Of a stretch of DNA of 64,000 bases, positions 1 to 10,186 are shown one piece after another. The DNA is from an uncultured Eubacterium sp. (GTDB taxonomy: Bacteria; Bacillota; Clostridia; Lachnospirales; Lachnospiraceae): NCBI GenBank assembly GCA_910586045.1, contig CAJUIH010000002.1, forward strand, positions 17,591-81,590. Direction: 5' to 3'. Position 1 is the first letter of the stretch; each line of letters opens with the position of its first letter. Made by a program: the position numbers and the translations under genes. A model generated the notes under the pieces. The model had not been told where the DNA came from and did no database searches. It saw only the letters and a list, made by a program, of their open reading frames with translations.

Positions 1-478
1 GCTGCCCCTGTTCAATATAATCTGTAATATCCTTTTGCGCCAGCGCATCCTGTTCTGCTTTACTTTCCTTGGTCGCCAGCAGTTTTTTTACCGCCGCTGT
101 CTCGGCCGTCGTCAATTTTCTAGTCGACCATGCGGCCGAACCGGTAGTCGCCTTGATTTCTGTATACAAGGCCGTTCCCAGCATACTTTTTGCCTGTGTT
201 TCATTTTGTGCCGCAATCGAACGAAGCAGGGAAAGCGCACGCGGGCCGTGCCACTGCAGCTTTCCGATCGACACCGCTCCATTGTCATCCGGGTTTACCG
301 AATCATAAATGCCTTCGTTATCATACAGGATCTGCGCAGCAGCCATTACAACGGCCGACGGCTGCACCTGCGCTGCCGCGTGCAGTCTGACTGGGTCAGC
401 CGCAAACAGCAGCACTGCCGCTGCACATACCAGTACAAGGTTCCATAAATTGCATCTGCGTATTAATCTGCGTATCAT
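1..478 (-). CDS. Secreted lysozyme-like / cell-wall hydrolase protein, 3' end outside the window
   Basis: The frame opens with ATG at 478 and stays open to the window edge, so only the first ~159 residues are visible. The N-terminus has a double-Arg stretch, a hydrophobic core (LVLVCAAAVLLFAA) and a likely signal peptidase site after LHAAA. The mature part begins with a segment containing DNEGIYDSVNPDDNGAVS and then IGKLQWHG, a pattern I associate with lysozyme-like modules at the start of secreted clostridial peptidoglycan hydrolases; that assignment is from memory and is moderate. A ggaaagga stretch lies about 14 nt before the ATG, rather far for a ribosome site. The leader region holds copy A of the 96-bp repeat. 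The C-terminal domains that would settle the function are not in the window. Confidence 0.6.
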   Translation of the reverse strand, partial: MIRRLIRRCNLWNLVLVCAAAVLLFAADPVRLHAAAQVQPSAVVMAAAQILYDNEGIYDSVNPDDNGAVSIGKLQWHGPRALSLLRSIAAQNETQAKSMLGTALYTEIKATTGSAAWSTRKLTTAETAAVKKLLATKESKAEQDALAQKDITDYIEQGQ

Positions 479-499
479 CCGTGTTTTTTAAATCCTTTC

Positions 500-595
500 C
501 TATATAAACGGCGTAAAATTTCAGCACAATATCATTTGTTTCTGGCCCGCCGTTTATCGGGTTTATTGTGCAGTATTCAATCACCGAATATATAA
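500..595 (-). repeat. 96-bp interleaved inverted repeat, copy A
   Basis: One of three near-identical 96-bp copies (others at 13426 and 25073). The ends form an imperfect terminal inverted repeat of type CTATATA..CGG.G. Inside are two inverted pairs in interleaved order: GCACAATA with TATTGTGC, and ATAAACGGCG with CGCCGTTTAT. This copy ends about 22 bp upstream of the start codon of the secreted protein gene, in the same orientation, so it could be part of that gene's leader. Confidence 0.8.
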
Positions 596-758
596 ATTTG
601 TAAAATCATGTCTGATATCCTGCCAAAACAGTATCCTCCATACAGATGAAAACAGCATGAAAGCACTGCCAAAAAAGAGTTTTGTCCAAGATTCAAACAC
701 CTAACATATATAAAGTACGCACGTATCGCAAAAAATACCGGTATCCTGCTAAATTTTA
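596..758. other. Gene-free spacer
   Basis: AT-rich spacer between repeat copy A and the crotonase promoter. It must hold the promoter of the secreted protein gene on the minus strand, but I see no convincing -35/-10 pair. No other structure was noticed. Confidence 0.4.
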
Positions 759-787
759 TTGACATACCTTTCACAAAGTAATAAATT
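759..787 (+). promoter_or_regulatory. Sigma-A type promoter of crotonase gene
   Basis: TTGACA at 759-764, a 17-bp spacer and TAAATT at 782-787. The -35 is perfect and the -10 matches 4 of 6. It lies about 70 bp before the crotonase start. Confidence 0.6.
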
Positions 788-854
788 ATAAGTATGGCAG
801 AAAGCTTTCACTTTCAGCAGCTACTATCACATATTCATTAGGAGGGTTCGAACA

Positions 855-1649
855 ATGAACAATTTAAAACTCGAAGTGGAAAACCAAATCGCGGTTCTTT
901 CCATTACCAGACCGGCGGCATTAAATGCTTTAAACAGCGAAACACTCGATGAACTGCATACGGTATTGACCGAAATCGAAGCAAGGGACGACGTAAAAGT
1001 TGTAATTTTGACCGGCGGTCCTGACAAAAAAGGCAATGCTTACAAATCATTCGTTGCCGGCGCGGATATCTCGGAAATGGTAAACCTGTCCGCTGCAGAA
1101 GCACGCGCTTTCGGTATGCGTGCCGCGGCTCCATTCTTTCAATTGATGAACATGCGCCAGGTAACGATTGCCGCAGTTAACGGCTTCGCACTCGGCGGCG
1201 GCTGCGAAATCAGCATGGCATGTGATATCCGCATTGCGTCCGACAACGCTACTTTCGCACAGCCGGAATGCGGACTCGGCATTATTCCAGGATTCGGCGG
1301 TACACAGCGTCTGGCCCGCCTGGTAGGCATGGGCCGCGCAAAAGAAATGATCTTTACCTGCGACAGCATTAAAGCAGACGAAGCTTACCGGATCGGCCTT
1401 GTAAACAAGGTAGTTGCACCGGAAGAATTAATGCCGACCGCAAAAGCAATGGCGGAAAAGATTATTTCCAAAGGCAGCTATGCGGTATCCATCGCAAAAG
1501 CGGCTATTAACAACGGCTATGATATGGATATCAAAAACGCGGTTGAAATGGAAGCGAACCTGTTTGGCCTTACCTGCTCTACCCACGACAAAAAAGAAGG
1601 CATGACCGCATTCCTGGAAAAACGCGGCGCAGACCTGACCGATTTCTAA
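855..1649 (+). CDS. crt: Enoyl-CoA hydratase / crotonase (3-hydroxybutyryl-CoA dehydratase type)
   Basis: 264 residues, the normal length for the family. It would hydrate or dehydrate short-chain enoyl-CoA in the cytoplasm, probably crotonyl-CoA/3-hydroxybutyryl-CoA in butyrate formation. The oxyanion-hole motif VAGADISEM is at 67-75, GGGCE (Glu118) and QPECG (Glu138) supply the two catalytic glutamates with the usual 20-residue spacing, and GFGGTQRL follows. The ATG at 855 has an aggaggg ribosome site. The gene stands alone with its own promoter and terminator. No thl, hbd, bcd or etf gene is adjacent, so the butyrate assignment rests on sequence similarity only. Confidence 0.9.
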   Translation: MNNLKLEVENQIAVLSITRPAALNALNSETLDELHTVLTEIEARDDVKVVILTGGPDKKGNAYKSFVAGADISEMVNLSAAEARAFGMRAAAPFFQLMNMRQVTIAAVNGFALGGGCEISMACDIRIASDNATFAQPECGLGIIPGFGGTQRLARLVGMGRAKEMIFTCDSIKADEAYRIGLVNKVVAPEELMPTAKAMAEKIISKGSYAVSIAKAAINNGYDMDIKNAVEMEANLFGLTCSTHDKKEGMTAFLEKRGADLTDF

Positions 1650-1760
1650 TCATCCATCCGTTGGTACCTATGCGGCTCACTGATACATAACTTGTATTAG
1701 AAAACTGTCCGGCAAGCATTTGCCAAAGCGAGCGGATGATTTGCCGGCGGTTCTTTCGAA

Positions 1761-1820
1761 GCGGTATCCCGATATGTCTGCAGCAAAAAAGCGGCATCTT
1801 TTTGATACCGCCCGTTTTTT
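1761..1820 (+). terminator. Intrinsic terminator after crotonase gene
   Basis: Stem gcggtatc (1761-1768) / gataccgc (1804-1811) with a long internal arm, followed by ccgtttttt. It sits about 110 bp beyond the crt stop codon. Confidence 0.6.
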
Positions 1821-1868
1821 ATAGCTGTTTTTTCATAGCTGTTCATTGCCTGCACCCCGTGCTTTTCC

Positions 1869-2546
1869 TTACAGTTTCTGCAAAATTTCAAGCGCGTCTT
1901 TTTTCAGCACGCACGTCCCATGCTCCGCCAGATAAGCGGCCTTATACAGATCCGAAGACGCGTCTTCCATAAATTCCACCGAAGCGCTGATTACCCTGCA
2001 TATTTCCTTATCGCCCAGCCCGTTGCGCTCGATCAAAAGATAATAACTGTTCGAACCGTGCCCCTGCAGCCGGAATACGCTGCTTACTACCGGCTCTTCC
2101 AGCACAATGGACTTTGCATAAGTAATAATCTGATCCATTGAATCAAATTTTAATATGTACAGCCGCTGGTCTGCCCCGTCGATCAGCGTATCCGCCTCTT
2201 TCCCGGAATCTCCATCCGCCTCTTCCTCATATTTTTTGCCGAGTCCCGAAAGGCTGTCTACCGCGGATTTTAAATTCTGCAGGATATTTAAAATATTGTG
2301 GTCCGGCCGTTCTGAAAATGTCAGGGCCAAAAGATGCTCCGGCAGTACGGCAACCTGTACGGAGAGCGGGCCGCCTTGTACCTTAAATCCTACTTCCTCT
2401 TCTGCCATTGATACGATCTTTCTCAAAAAATCTTCGGTCTTTCCATCATTCTGCAGAAAATCATCCATCTGCAGGCCATTTTCATTCAATTCCGTTTCCG
2501 AAACGATGCAGCGCACCGTATCCATGTTGATCCTTTTAAATCTCAT
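1869..2546 (-). CDS. mecA: Adaptor protein MecA
   Basis: 225 residues. MecA-type adaptors deliver substrates to the ClpC unfoldase of ClpCP. The N-terminus (MRFKRINMDTVRCIVSETEL, then a segment like ENGL..DDFLQN) matches the substrate-binding domain. A charged linker around 105-125 (EEEADGDSGKEAD) joins it to the C-terminal ClpC-binding domain with FDSMDQIITYAK. It lies last in a minus-strand series with ClpP, ClpX and Lon, but has its own promoter overlapping the end of znuB. No clpC is seen in the window. Confidence 0.82.
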   Translation of the reverse strand: MRFKRINMDTVRCIVSETELNENGLQMDDFLQNDGKTEDFLRKIVSMAEEEVGFKVQGGPLSVQVAVLPEHLLALTFSERPDHNILNILQNLKSAVDSLSGLGKKYEEEADGDSGKEADTLIDGADQRLYILKFDSMDQIITYAKSIVLEEPVVSSVFRLQGHGSNSYYLLIERNGLGDKEICRVISASVEFMEDASSDLYKAAYLAEHGTCVLKKDALEILQKL

Positions 2547-2629
2547 CTGCCCTCACCCTATTTTACCCAACATTGCAGCTTAGCCGCTATGCCGATGTTT
2601 ACACTGCTCATTTTTAAGTTTTCATTTAT

Positions 2630-2658
2630 AGTATACACCAAGTACCGCGTATTGTCTA
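2630..2658 (-). promoter_or_regulatory. Promoter of mecA, overlapping znuB stop
   Basis: On the minus strand: TAGACA (2653-2658), exactly 17 bp, TATACT (2630-2635). The -35 box overlaps the znuB stop codon, so mecA can be transcribed separately from the metal transporter. Confidence 0.65.
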
Positions 2659-3471
2659 TTGGATTCTGCTGCCATACACAAAAGTACTGAAGTATATGAT
2701 GGAAGCCAGGATCACAATGACAGGACCCGTAGCTACATTTATAAAATAAGAGATGATCAGCCCGAATATTCCGGAAAATATGGAAAAAATGACCGCAAAA
2801 AAATGATATTCCCGCAGGTTTTGTGAAAGATTCCTGCTGGCGGCCGCCGGCAGGATCAAAAGGGCATTGATAATTAAAATACCGACCCATCGAATCGACG
2901 CCATGACAATCAGCGCCGTCAATACCGCAAACAGGTTTTCCATAAACCGCACCGGAATATGCCTGCTTTTTGCCAGCGACCGATGGATGCTGACAGCCTG
3001 CAGCCAGTTGAAGCCAAACGTCCAAAAAAGAAGCGTTACGGCAAAAATCAGCGCCAGATAACCGATCTCCGACTTGGTAATGCTCAGCACATCCCCGACC
3101 AGCAGGCCGGAATACTGGCTGAAATTCCCGCCCTTTGACAGGATCGCCAGGCCGACTGCAATGCTGCAGCTTGAGAATACGGAAATCACGGTATCGTTTG
3201 CCGCCGTGCCGGCGCTGCTTAATTTATTTAACAGCAGCGCAAATACGGCAGCAAACAAAAGCATGGAAAGGCTGGTATCCGAAAGCCCTGCCACTACACC
3301 AAGCGCAATGCCCGTCCAGGCGGAATGTCCCAGGGCATCCGAGAAAAAAGCCATCTTGCGCTCTACAATCATCGTACCCAGCAGGCCGAACAGCGGCGTG
3401 ATAATCACAATGGCCGCAAATGCGTTCCGCATAAATCCAAACTGCGTCCATTCCGTAAAAAAACGTATCAT
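2656..3471 (-). CDS. znuB: Zinc/manganese ABC transporter permease
   Basis: 271 residues, highly hydrophobic, with about eight membrane segments. It belongs to the ABC-3 metal permease family (ZnuB/MntB/AdcB). Family-like stretches include ERKMAFFSDALGHSAWTGIALG near residue 37 and WVGILIINALLILPAAAS near residue 195. It starts inside the end of the ATPase gene (4-bp overlap at 3468-3471), indicating translational coupling. Zinc and manganese cannot be told apart from the permease alone. Confidence 0.88.
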   Translation of the reverse strand: MIRFFTEWTQFGFMRNAFAAIVIITPLFGLLGTMIVERKMAFFSDALGHSAWTGIALGVVAGLSDTSLSMLLFAAVFALLLNKLSSAGTAANDTVISVFSSCSIAVGLAILSKGGNFSQYSGLLVGDVLSITKSEIGYLALIFAVTLLFWTFGFNWLQAVSIHRSLAKSRHIPVRFMENLFAVLTALIVMASIRWVGILIINALLILPAAASRNLSQNLREYHFFAVIFSIFSGIFGLIISYFINVATGPVIVILASIIYFSTFVYGSRIQ

Positions 3472-4214
3472 GCACGTACCTCCGTTTCTCCAAACACGTC
3501 CCGAAATTCCCTGCTGCGGTACACCTCCCGCACGGTTCCCTGCCGCAAAACGGTCTGGTCCAGCAGCACAACCCAGTCCGCGTACGCCGCTACATAATCC
3601 AGGTCATGGGAAATCAGAATAACCGCAAGGTCAAAATTTTTTTTCAAATAATCCATCAGCCTGTAAAACAGCTCCATCCCGTTTTGGTCGATGCCGGAAA
3701 CTGGCTCATCCAACAGCAGAAGATTCGGCCCGTCCATGACTGCCAGGGATAACAGCACGCGCTGCAGCTCGCCGCCGGACAAATTACACACCTGTTTGTC
3801 AATTAAGCTTTCCGCCTCGAATACACGCAGGCTTTCCCGGATCTGTCCATACAGTTTTTTTCTTTTTGTCAAAAATACAGGAAAACGGGACTGGTAACAG
3901 GCAATCAGATCATAGACACTGACCGGGGTGTGCTTTTCTATATTTACAGCCTGCGGCACATAACCGATTTTAAGCTTCTGCATCCTCCCATTTTCGCGGT
4001 CTTTAAATTCAATCGAACCCGTATGCGGCACTTCCCCAAGCATAGCCCTTACCAGCGTGGATTTCCCGGCCCCGTTTTTGCCTATGACAGCGTTGAGTGT
4101 TCCGCAATGAATATGAAGGTTGATATCGGTCAAAATTTCCTGCGTGCCGATCGTAACGCCAAGATGATTGACTTTGATGCAGTGCAGGCCGCACGGGCGG
4201 ATGATTTTTCTCAT
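3468..4214 (-). CDS. znuC: Zinc/manganese ABC transporter ATP-binding protein
   Basis: 248 residues. Walker A GKNGAGKST at 45-53, signature LSGGE at 145-149, Walker B LLLLDEP at 165-171 and H-loop ISHDLD. It powers uptake through ZnuB. The start follows znuA by 13 bp and the 3' end overlaps znuB. An N-terminal basic stretch precedes the first strand, and a start a few codons later is possible. Confidence 0.9.
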   Translation of the reverse strand: MRKIIRPCGLHCIKVNHLGVTIGTQEILTDINLHIHCGTLNAVIGKNGAGKSTLVRAMLGEVPHTGSIEFKDRENGRMQKLKIGYVPQAVNIEKHTPVSVYDLIACYQSRFPVFLTKRKKLYGQIRESLRVFEAESLIDKQVCNLSGGELQRVLLSLAVMDGPNLLLLDEPVSGIDQNGMELFYRLMDYLKKNFDLAVILISHDLDYVAAYADWVVLLDQTVLRQGTVREVYRSREFRDVFGETEVRA

Positions 4215-4227
4215 AACGAAACTCCGA

Positions 4228-5148
4228 TCATTTTAGTTTTGCAAATGCTTCCTGCAATACACGGATATTTTCCCGCATCGCACGCACATAGCTGTCCGCG
4301 CGTCCGTCCCCCTGCACACAGGGATCCAGATACACGGCCTGCACATCGGCTTCTTTCTGCACGGTTTCGCACATTTGCTTTCCATACTGTTCTTCTGCCA
4401 GAATAAACGGTACCGCCTGCTCTTTGACCAGGCGTACTACTTGCGCCACTTCCCCAGCGCTGACCTGGCGTTCCTCATCCAAATCCAGGCTGCCTGCTGC
4501 CTGCAGGCCGAAATCACGGGCCAGGTAAGCAAACGCTTCATGGAACAGCACGCTGCGGCGCGGCACGGACTGCGGTATTTGTTCCCGAACCGCCTGCTGT
4601 TTCTTTAAAAGCTGTTTTAGCTGCTGCATATATCGGCCACAGTTTGCCTCATACTCCTTCCGGTGCGCCTCATCCAGCGCGGACAGGCCGTCGGCTATGG
4701 TCTGCACCTGCACCATATAATCCGGTATGCTCATCCAGGCATGGGCGTTGTCTGCCAGAAGATCGATTTGTTCACTGGCATTGACCACCGTAAGAGACGG
4801 ATAGCGGCCGGCTACTTCGGATAAGAAGTGTTCCATTCCGCCCCCATTGATCAAGAAAACATCGGCGGCGGACAATTTTCGCATATCTTCGGTCGTTAAC
4901 TGATAATCGTGCAGGCATCCGGTCTGCGGCTCGCTTAAATTCGCAAGGCTGACCCCGCCGACGTCCCCGATTATATTCTCCGCCGCGATGTAAACCGGAT
5001 AAAAGGATGTTACGACATGAAAGCCGCTTTCCGGCTCCGCGCCCCGCTCGAAGCGGACATAGAGTTCTGTCAGCCCGATACCTGCCGCCGCCAGCAGAAT
5101 GAGCAGTAGGGCGGTAAAGACATATTTATTTTTTATCGCCGTTTTCAT
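4228..5148 (-). CDS. znuA: Zinc/manganese-binding protein of ABC transporter
   Basis: 306 residues. Captures the metal outside the membrane for ZnuBC. Candidate ligands are His80 (CLHDYQL), His136 (NAHAWMS), His203 (FHEAFAYL) and Asp275 (YLDPC), the order expected for cluster A-I metal-binding proteins. The usual His-rich loop of zinc-specific ZnuA is absent. The N-terminus is one hydrophobic segment (about 10-30) with no lipobox cysteine, so the protein is probably held by an uncleaved anchor. Its ATG overlaps the engB stop (ATGA), so it is coupled to engB. Confidence 0.88.
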   Translation of the reverse strand: MKTAIKNKYVFTALLLILLAAAGIGLTELYVRFERGAEPESGFHVVTSFYPVYIAAENIIGDVGGVSLANLSEPQTGCLHDYQLTTEDMRKLSAADVFLINGGGMEHFLSEVAGRYPSLTVVNASEQIDLLADNAHAWMSIPDYMVQVQTIADGLSALDEAHRKEYEANCGRYMQQLKQLLKKQQAVREQIPQSVPRRSVLFHEAFAYLARDFGLQAAGSLDLDEERQVSAGEVAQVVRLVKEQAVPFILAEEQYGKQMCETVQKEADVQAVYLDPCVQGDGRADSYVRAMRENIRVLQEAFAKLK

Positions 5149-5726
5149 AGCAGCCGGTCCATTGTCTGCCAGATTTCGTCCCGCCCCTGCTTATTTAACG
5201 CGGAAAACGGAAGCAGCAGATCGGCGTCCTGCATACCCAGGCCGTTTTTGATTTCCGCCAGATGTCCGGGCACCTGCGACTTTTTCAGCTTGTCCAGTTT
5301 TGTAGCGATAATAATCGGCCGGTAACCCTGGTGTACGATCCACTCATACATCATTTTATCGTTCGCGGACGGTTTGTGGCGGATATCCACAAGCAAAAAG
5401 ACCGCTTTTAACTGCCTGGACTTGTGCAGGTAATTTTCGATCATTTTGCCCCATTTCACACGCTCCGCTTCCGGCGCGCGCGCAAATCCATAGCCGGGCA
5501 GATCTACTAAATACATCGCGTCGTTGATATTATAAAAATTGATCGTCTGCGTTTTCCCCGGCTTTTCCGACGTACGCGCGAGTGCTTTCCGGTTCATCAG
5601 GGCATTGATCAGCGAGGATTTGCCCACATTGGATTTCCCCGCAAACGCGATTTCCGGCAGGCGGTTGTCCGGAATTTTGCTCGTAACGCCGCAGACCGTT
5701 TCCAAACTTACATTTTTTATGACCAT
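5145..5726 (-). CDS. engB: Ribosome biogenesis GTP-binding protein EngB/YsxC
   Basis: 193 residues, the family length. G1 GKSNVGKSS at 30-38, G3 DLPG at 75-78, G4 TKLD at 142-145. Required in relatives for assembly of the large ribosomal subunit. It follows lon by 52 bp, a conserved neighbour pair in Firmicutes, and its stop overlaps the znuA start. Confidence 0.95.
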   Translation of the reverse strand: MVIKNVSLETVCGVTSKIPDNRLPEIAFAGKSNVGKSSLINALMNRKALARTSEKPGKTQTINFYNINDAMYLVDLPGYGFARAPEAERVKWGKMIENYLHKSRQLKAVFLLVDIRHKPSANDKMMYEWIVHQGYRPIIIATKLDKLKKSQVPGHLAEIKNGLGMQDADLLLPFSALNKQGRDEIWQTMDRLL

Positions 5727-5778
5727 GGAAGATTCCTCCTTAATACTTCCTACCCCTGCACAGATTTTGCCGCTTCCA

Positions 5779-8112
5779 TCATCGATCCTGTACCAGAGCC
5801 GCTTCCAGCACTTCTTTCATCTGACCGACGAGCAGAATTTTCATCCCTTTTTTGATTTCATCATCGATTTCAGACAAATCTTTTTCATTTTTCTTTGGCA
5901 CGCATACCGTCTTAATCCCGGCATTTTTTGCTGCCAGCAGCTTTTCCTTTAAACCGCCGATCGGAAGCACGCGCCCGCGCAGTGTGATTTCCCCGGTCAT
6001 AGCTACGTCTGCACGCACCGGGATTTCCGTCACCGCGGAAAGTATCGCAACCGCCATCGTAATACCGGCAGACGGGCCGTCCTTTGGCGTCGCCCCTTCC
6101 GGGATATGGATGTGGATGTCGTGTTTGGTAAAATAATTTTCCGATATGCGGTATGACCCGCTTAATGCACGCACACAGCTTAACGCAGCCATTGCAGATT
6201 CTTTCATCACATCGCCCAGCTTGCCTGTCAGCTTCATTTCCCCTTTGCCGGGCATGATATTTACTTCCACTTCCAGTGTCACGCCGCCTACGCTTGTCCA
6301 GGCCAGCCCGCGTACGATGCCGACTTCATCCTCTTCCTGCAACTGCTCCGGCATATAGCGCACTATCCCGAGGTATTTTTCCAGATTGCTTCCAGTCACG
6401 CGGACACTGCCCTTTTGGTTTTCATAAATCTCCCTGGCAGCTTTGCGGCAGACCGCGCCGATTTTTCGTTCCAAATTTCGTACGCCTGCTTCTTTTGTAT
6501 AACCGCTGATCATTTTTGCAAGCGCTTTATCACTGACTGACAACTGGTCTTTTTTCAGTCCGTTTTTCTTTTTCTGCTTTTCTACGAGGTGTTCTTTTGC
6601 GATATGCAGCTTTTCATTTTCCGTATAACTGGATACCTCAATCAATTCCATACGGTCCAGCAGCGGTCTTGGAATATTCGCCGCATCATTTGCTGTCGCA
6701 ACAAACATAACTTCCGATAAATCTACCGGAATTTCCACATAATGGTCCTGAAAATGGCTGTTTTGCTCGCTGTCCAATACTTCCAGCAGGGCCGAGGACG
6801 GATCGCCTTTATAATCGCTCCCCAGCTTATCAATCTCGTCTAACAGCATGAGCGGATTTTTATATCCGGCGCTTTTTAGCCCGGTTACAATGCGCCCCGG
6901 CATCGCGCCCACATAGGTTTTCCTATGGCCGCGGATTTCCGCCTCGTCACGCACGCCGCCCAAACAGATCCGGACATATTTTTTGTCAAGCGCGGACGCC
7001 ACTGATTTTGCAATGCTTGTTTTTCCGGTACCCGGCGGGCCGACTAAACAGATAATCGGGCTGTCTCCTTTTTTCGTCAGGTTGCGCACAGCCAGAAATT
7101 CCAGTACGCGTTCTTTTACCTTTTCCATTCCGTAATGGTCGTCATTTAAAATCCGCTCCGCGTTTTTGAGGTCTTTATTATCCTTGGAGCTTTTATTCCA
7201 CGGCAATTCCAGCAGCATTTCGATATATCCGCGCACAACGGCGCTTTCCGACGAACTCGGCGGCAGGTTTTTAAACCGGGAAATTTCTTCCAGCAGGCGG
7301 TCTTTGACTTCTTTTTCCGCTTTCAGCTTATTTGTGCGCGCCGTATATTTTTCAATATCGGAATCCGTATTCGTTTCCCCAAGTTCTTCCCGGATCAGGC
7401 GCATCTGCTCCCGCAGGATATATTCCCTCTGGTTTTTATCTACCGCGTTTTTCAGCTTTTCCTGAAAATCGATCTTGATCGCAATGACCTCGAGTTCGTT
7501 TAACAGGATTTCCATAAATACTTCATAACGGTGCGTCAGATTGACCGCGGACAAAACCCGCTGTTTATATTCATAATGCAGCGGCAGGCTGTTCGCGCAC
7601 AAATCAATCAGTTCATCCACCTTTGTGATTTCGTCGATCTGCTTTAAAAATTCCCGTCCGGTACGCTGGCTGTATTTACAGTATTTATGGATGGTTTCTT
7701 TCATGCTTTTTAGCATGGCCTCCAATACCTGCGGCATCACCTCGCCGACTGCCTCTTCATCAAAACAAAAGATTTTCATCTGCAGATAATTCGGATGGTC
7801 TGTGATTTCCTGCAGCTCGGCCCGTTCGATCCCTTCCACAAGCACGCGTACTACATGATTCGGCATTTTAATTAACTGCTTGATCTGCGCGATTACGCCA
7901 ACCTCATAAAAGTCTTCTTTCTGCGGTTCTTCCGCTTCTACGTTTTTCACCGTAAGCAGAAAGATTTTTTCATCTTTCACCATAGCTTCTTCCACCGCAT
8001 GGATGGACTGCGGCTTGCTGATATCAAAATGGATGATCATACCCGGAAGAACTACCATGCCGCGGAGCGGGACTGCGGGCATTACTTTTATTATTTCACT
8101 CATAGTATCCAT
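5779..8112 (-). CDS. lon: ATP-dependent Lon protease
   Basis: 777 residues: N-terminal substrate-binding domain (about 1-210), coiled-coil region, AAA+ module with GPPGTGKTS near residue 355, sensor and arginine-finger regions, and a C-terminal protease domain with the Ser681/Lys722 dyad ([11 protein letters not shown] and [10 protein letters not shown]). Degrades misfolded and regulatory proteins. A terminator separates it from clpX upstream, so it probably has its own promoter in 8113-8155, although I could not identify boxes with confidence. Confidence 0.97.
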   Translation of the reverse strand: MDTMSEIIKVMPAVPLRGMVVLPGMIIHFDISKPQSIHAVEEAMVKDEKIFLLTVKNVEAEEPQKEDFYEVGVIAQIKQLIKMPNHVVRVLVEGIERAELQEITDHPNYLQMKIFCFDEEAVGEVMPQVLEAMLKSMKETIHKYCKYSQRTGREFLKQIDEITKVDELIDLCANSLPLHYEYKQRVLSAVNLTHRYEVFMEILLNELEVIAIKIDFQEKLKNAVDKNQREYILREQMRLIREELGETNTDSDIEKYTARTNKLKAEKEVKDRLLEEISRFKNLPPSSSESAVVRGYIEMLLELPWNKSSKDNKDLKNAERILNDDHYGMEKVKERVLEFLAVRNLTKKGDSPIICLVGPPGTGKTSIAKSVASALDKKYVRICLGGVRDEAEIRGHRKTYVGAMPGRIVTGLKSAGYKNPLMLLDEIDKLGSDYKGDPSSALLEVLDSEQNSHFQDHYVEIPVDLSEVMFVATANDAANIPRPLLDRMELIEVSSYTENEKLHIAKEHLVEKQKKKNGLKKDQLSVSDKALAKMISGYTKEAGVRNLERKIGAVCRKAAREIYENQKGSVRVTGSNLEKYLGIVRYMPEQLQEEDEVGIVRGLAWTSVGGVTLEVEVNIMPGKGEMKLTGKLGDVMKESAMAALSCVRALSGSYRISENYFTKHDIHIHIPEGATPKDGPSAGITMAVAILSAVTEIPVRADVAMTGEITLRGRVLPIGGLKEKLLAAKNAGIKTVCVPKKNEKDLSEIDDEIKKGMKILLVGQMKEVLEAALVQDR

Positions 8113-8155
8113 TCCTTTGTCTTACATTTATTCTAAAATCGTTTTCCGATACAGC

Positions 8156-8187
8156 AAAAAGAGGAGACCCCTTACAGGCTCTCCTCC
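8156..8187 (-). terminator. Intrinsic terminator after clpX
   Basis: On the minus strand: stem GAGGAGA / TCTCCTC with a 12-nt loop, followed by TTTTTGCTG. It divides the tig-clpP-clpX transcript from lon. Confidence 0.8.
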
Positions 8188-8235
8188 CGTTACAGGTCCC
8201 TTGGTTGCTGCAACAAAACTAAAACGCTTTTTTAT

Positions 8236-9498
8236 TTAAGCGCTTTTATATTCAATCAGCGGCTGTCCGCTCTGATTTACTGCGTCTTTTGTGATCGTAC
8301 ATTTACGGATCGTTTCATCCGATGGAATACGGTACATCAAATCCATAAGCGTGCTTTCCATAATTGCACGCAGCCCTCTGGCCCCTGTTTTGCGTTCCAG
8401 TGACTTATCCGCGATCGCTTCCACTGCATCCTCATGAAATTCCAATTCAATGCCGTCGATCTCAAATAATTTCCGATACTGCTTAATCAGGGAATTTTTC
8501 GGCTCGATCAGGATACGCTTTAACGCTGTTTTATCCAAAGAATCAAGGGATACCATTACCGGCACTCGTCCTACAAACTCCGGAATCAGCCCAAATTTTA
8601 CCAGATCCTGGGGCATCGTCTGCTTTAACGCTTCTCCCACGCTTTTTTCTGATATTTCGGAAATCTCCGCGTTAAACCCGATGGATTTTTGATCCATCCT
8701 GGTTTCGATAATCTTTTCCAGCCCGTCAAAAGCACCGCCGCAGATAAACAGGATATTCGTCGTATCAATCTGGATCAGTTCCTGCTGCGGATGTTTCCTG
8801 CCGCCCTGCGGCGGTACGGACGCGTTCGTCCCTTCGAGGATTTTTAAAAGCGCCTGCTGCACGCCTTCGCCGGATACATCCCTTGTGATCGATACATTTT
8901 CCGATTTTTTTGTAATCTTATCGATTTCATCAATATAGATAATCCCGCACTGCGCCCGTTCAATATCGTATTCCGCCGCCTGGATCAGCTTGAGCAGTAT
9001 ATTTTCCACATCTTCGCCGACATAACCTGCTTCTGTCAATGTCGTTGCATCCGCAATCGCAAACGGAACATTCAAAATCCTGGCCAATGTCTGCGCCAGC
9101 AGGGTTTTGCCGGAACCGGTCGGGCCAAGCATCAATATATTGCTTTTCTGCAGTTCTACGTCATCCATATCCGTTTCGGCCAAAATCCGCTTGTAATGGT
9201 TATATACAGACACAGACAGTACTTTCTTCGCTTCGTCCTGTCCGATTACATAATCGTCCAGAAAAGACTTGAGCTTTTCCGGTTTCTGCAGATTGATTTC
9301 AAACGGCGTATCAATCACATCGTCCTGCAGGTCAACCTCTTCGCGGGCAAGTTCTTCATCAATAATCTCCGAGCAGATGTCCACGCATTCATCACAAATA
9401 AACGCCCCATTGGGCCCGGCAATCAGCTTTCGAACCTGCTCCTGCGATTTTCCGCAGAATGAACACCTCACCTTGCTGTCGCTGTTTTTGCCTGCCAT
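8236..9498 (-). CDS. clpX: ClpX, ATP-binding subunit of ClpXP protease
   Basis: 420 residues. The zinc-binding domain has Cys12, Cys15, Cys35 and Cys38. Walker A GPTGSGKT is at 126-133 and is followed by Walker [11 protein letters not shown]. It unfolds tagged substrates and feeds them to ClpP, encoded 52 bp upstream. The ATG at 9498 has an aggggtg ribosome site. Confidence 0.97.
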   Translation of the reverse strand: MAGKNSDSKVRCSFCGKSQEQVRKLIAGPNGAFICDECVDICSEIIDEELAREEVDLQDDVIDTPFEINLQKPEKLKSFLDDYVIGQDEAKKVLSVSVYNHYKRILAETDMDDVELQKSNILMLGPTGSGKTLLAQTLARILNVPFAIADATTLTEAGYVGEDVENILLKLIQAAEYDIERAQCGIIYIDEIDKITKKSENVSITRDVSGEGVQQALLKILEGTNASVPPQGGRKHPQQELIQIDTTNILFICGGAFDGLEKIIETRMDQKSIGFNAEISEISEKSVGEALKQTMPQDLVKFGLIPEFVGRVPVMVSLDSLDKTALKRILIEPKNSLIKQYRKLFEIDGIELEFHEDAVEAIADKSLERKTGARGLRAIMESTLMDLMYRIPSDETIRKCTITKDAVNQSGQPLIEYKSA

Positions 9499-9550
9499 TC
9501 TTTCACCCCTCTTTAGATAAAAATAATAACTTTAAAAAACAACACATTTC

Positions 9551-10141
9551 CTACTCACGGCTGCGGTTTGTAACAATGCTGTCGATCAATCCGTAATCCA
9601 ATGCTTCTTTCGCATCCATAAAATGATCCCGTTCCGTATCCTGCGCCACAACTTCTACCGGCTTGCCTGTATTTGCCGCCAGCATCTCGTTCAATTTCTT
9701 TTTTGTTTTCAAAATATTTTCCGCCGCAATCTGGATCTCGGTCGCCTGCCCTCTGGCCCCGCCGGACGGCTGATGGATCATAATCTCGGCATTCGGCAGA
9801 GCCATACGCTTGCCCTTTGCGCCGCCAGCCAGCAAAAACGCGCCCATGCTCGCTGCCATTCCGATACAAATGGTAGAAACATCGCATTTAATATACTGCA
9901 TCGTATCATAAATTGCAAGCCCTGCCGTTACCACTCCGCCTGGAGAATTAATATAAAGATGGATATCCTTTCCAGGGTCTTCCGATTCCAGGAATAACAA
10001 CTGTGCAACGACGATGCTGGCAGACGTTTCGTTTACTTCCTCGCCGAGAAAAATAATCCGGTCTTTTAATAAACGGGAATATATATCATAACTGCGTTCA
10101 CCCCTGCTCGTCTGTTCTACGACATAAGGTATTAAACTCAT
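9551..10141 (-). CDS. clpP: ClpP, proteolytic subunit of Clp protease
   Basis: 196 residues. Catalytic triad Ser98 (GMAASMG), His123 (MIHQPSGG) and Asp172 (ERDHF). Forms the 14-mer peptidase used by ClpX, and by ClpC with MecA. It lies between tig and clpX with gaps of about 45 and 52 bp, one probable operon. Confidence 0.97.
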   Translation of the reverse strand: MSLIPYVVEQTSRGERSYDIYSRLLKDRIIFLGEEVNETSASIVVAQLLFLESEDPGKDIHLYINSPGGVVTAGLAIYDTMQYIKCDVSTICIGMAASMGAFLLAGGAKGKRMALPNAEIMIHQPSGGARGQATEIQIAAENILKTKKKLNEMLAANTGKPVEVVAQDTERDHFMDAKEALDYGLIDSIVTNRSRE

Positions 10142-10186
10142 AAATCATCCTCCATCCAGTTTTTTAGCAATTGTGCGATACGGCTA

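Noticed and set aside
35..448. Open frames on the plus strand at the window start
   Set aside because: The minus strand encodes a signal peptide and a recognisable secreted-protein segment in the same place; the plus frames have low-complexity Arg/Cys-rich composition.
396..584. 62-codon minus-strand frame across 96-bp copy A
   Set aside because: It reads through the repeat and stops where the secreted protein frame continues; no ribosome site.
500..595. 96-bp repeat as a known riboswitch (c-di-GMP, c-di-AMP, SAM-II or fluoride)
   Set aside because: The pseudoknot topology invited comparison, but none of the conserved cores that I know is present.
2558..3025. 155-codon minus-strand frame inside znuB
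   Set aside because: Shadow frame of a well-supported permease gene, rich in Cys, His and Gly.
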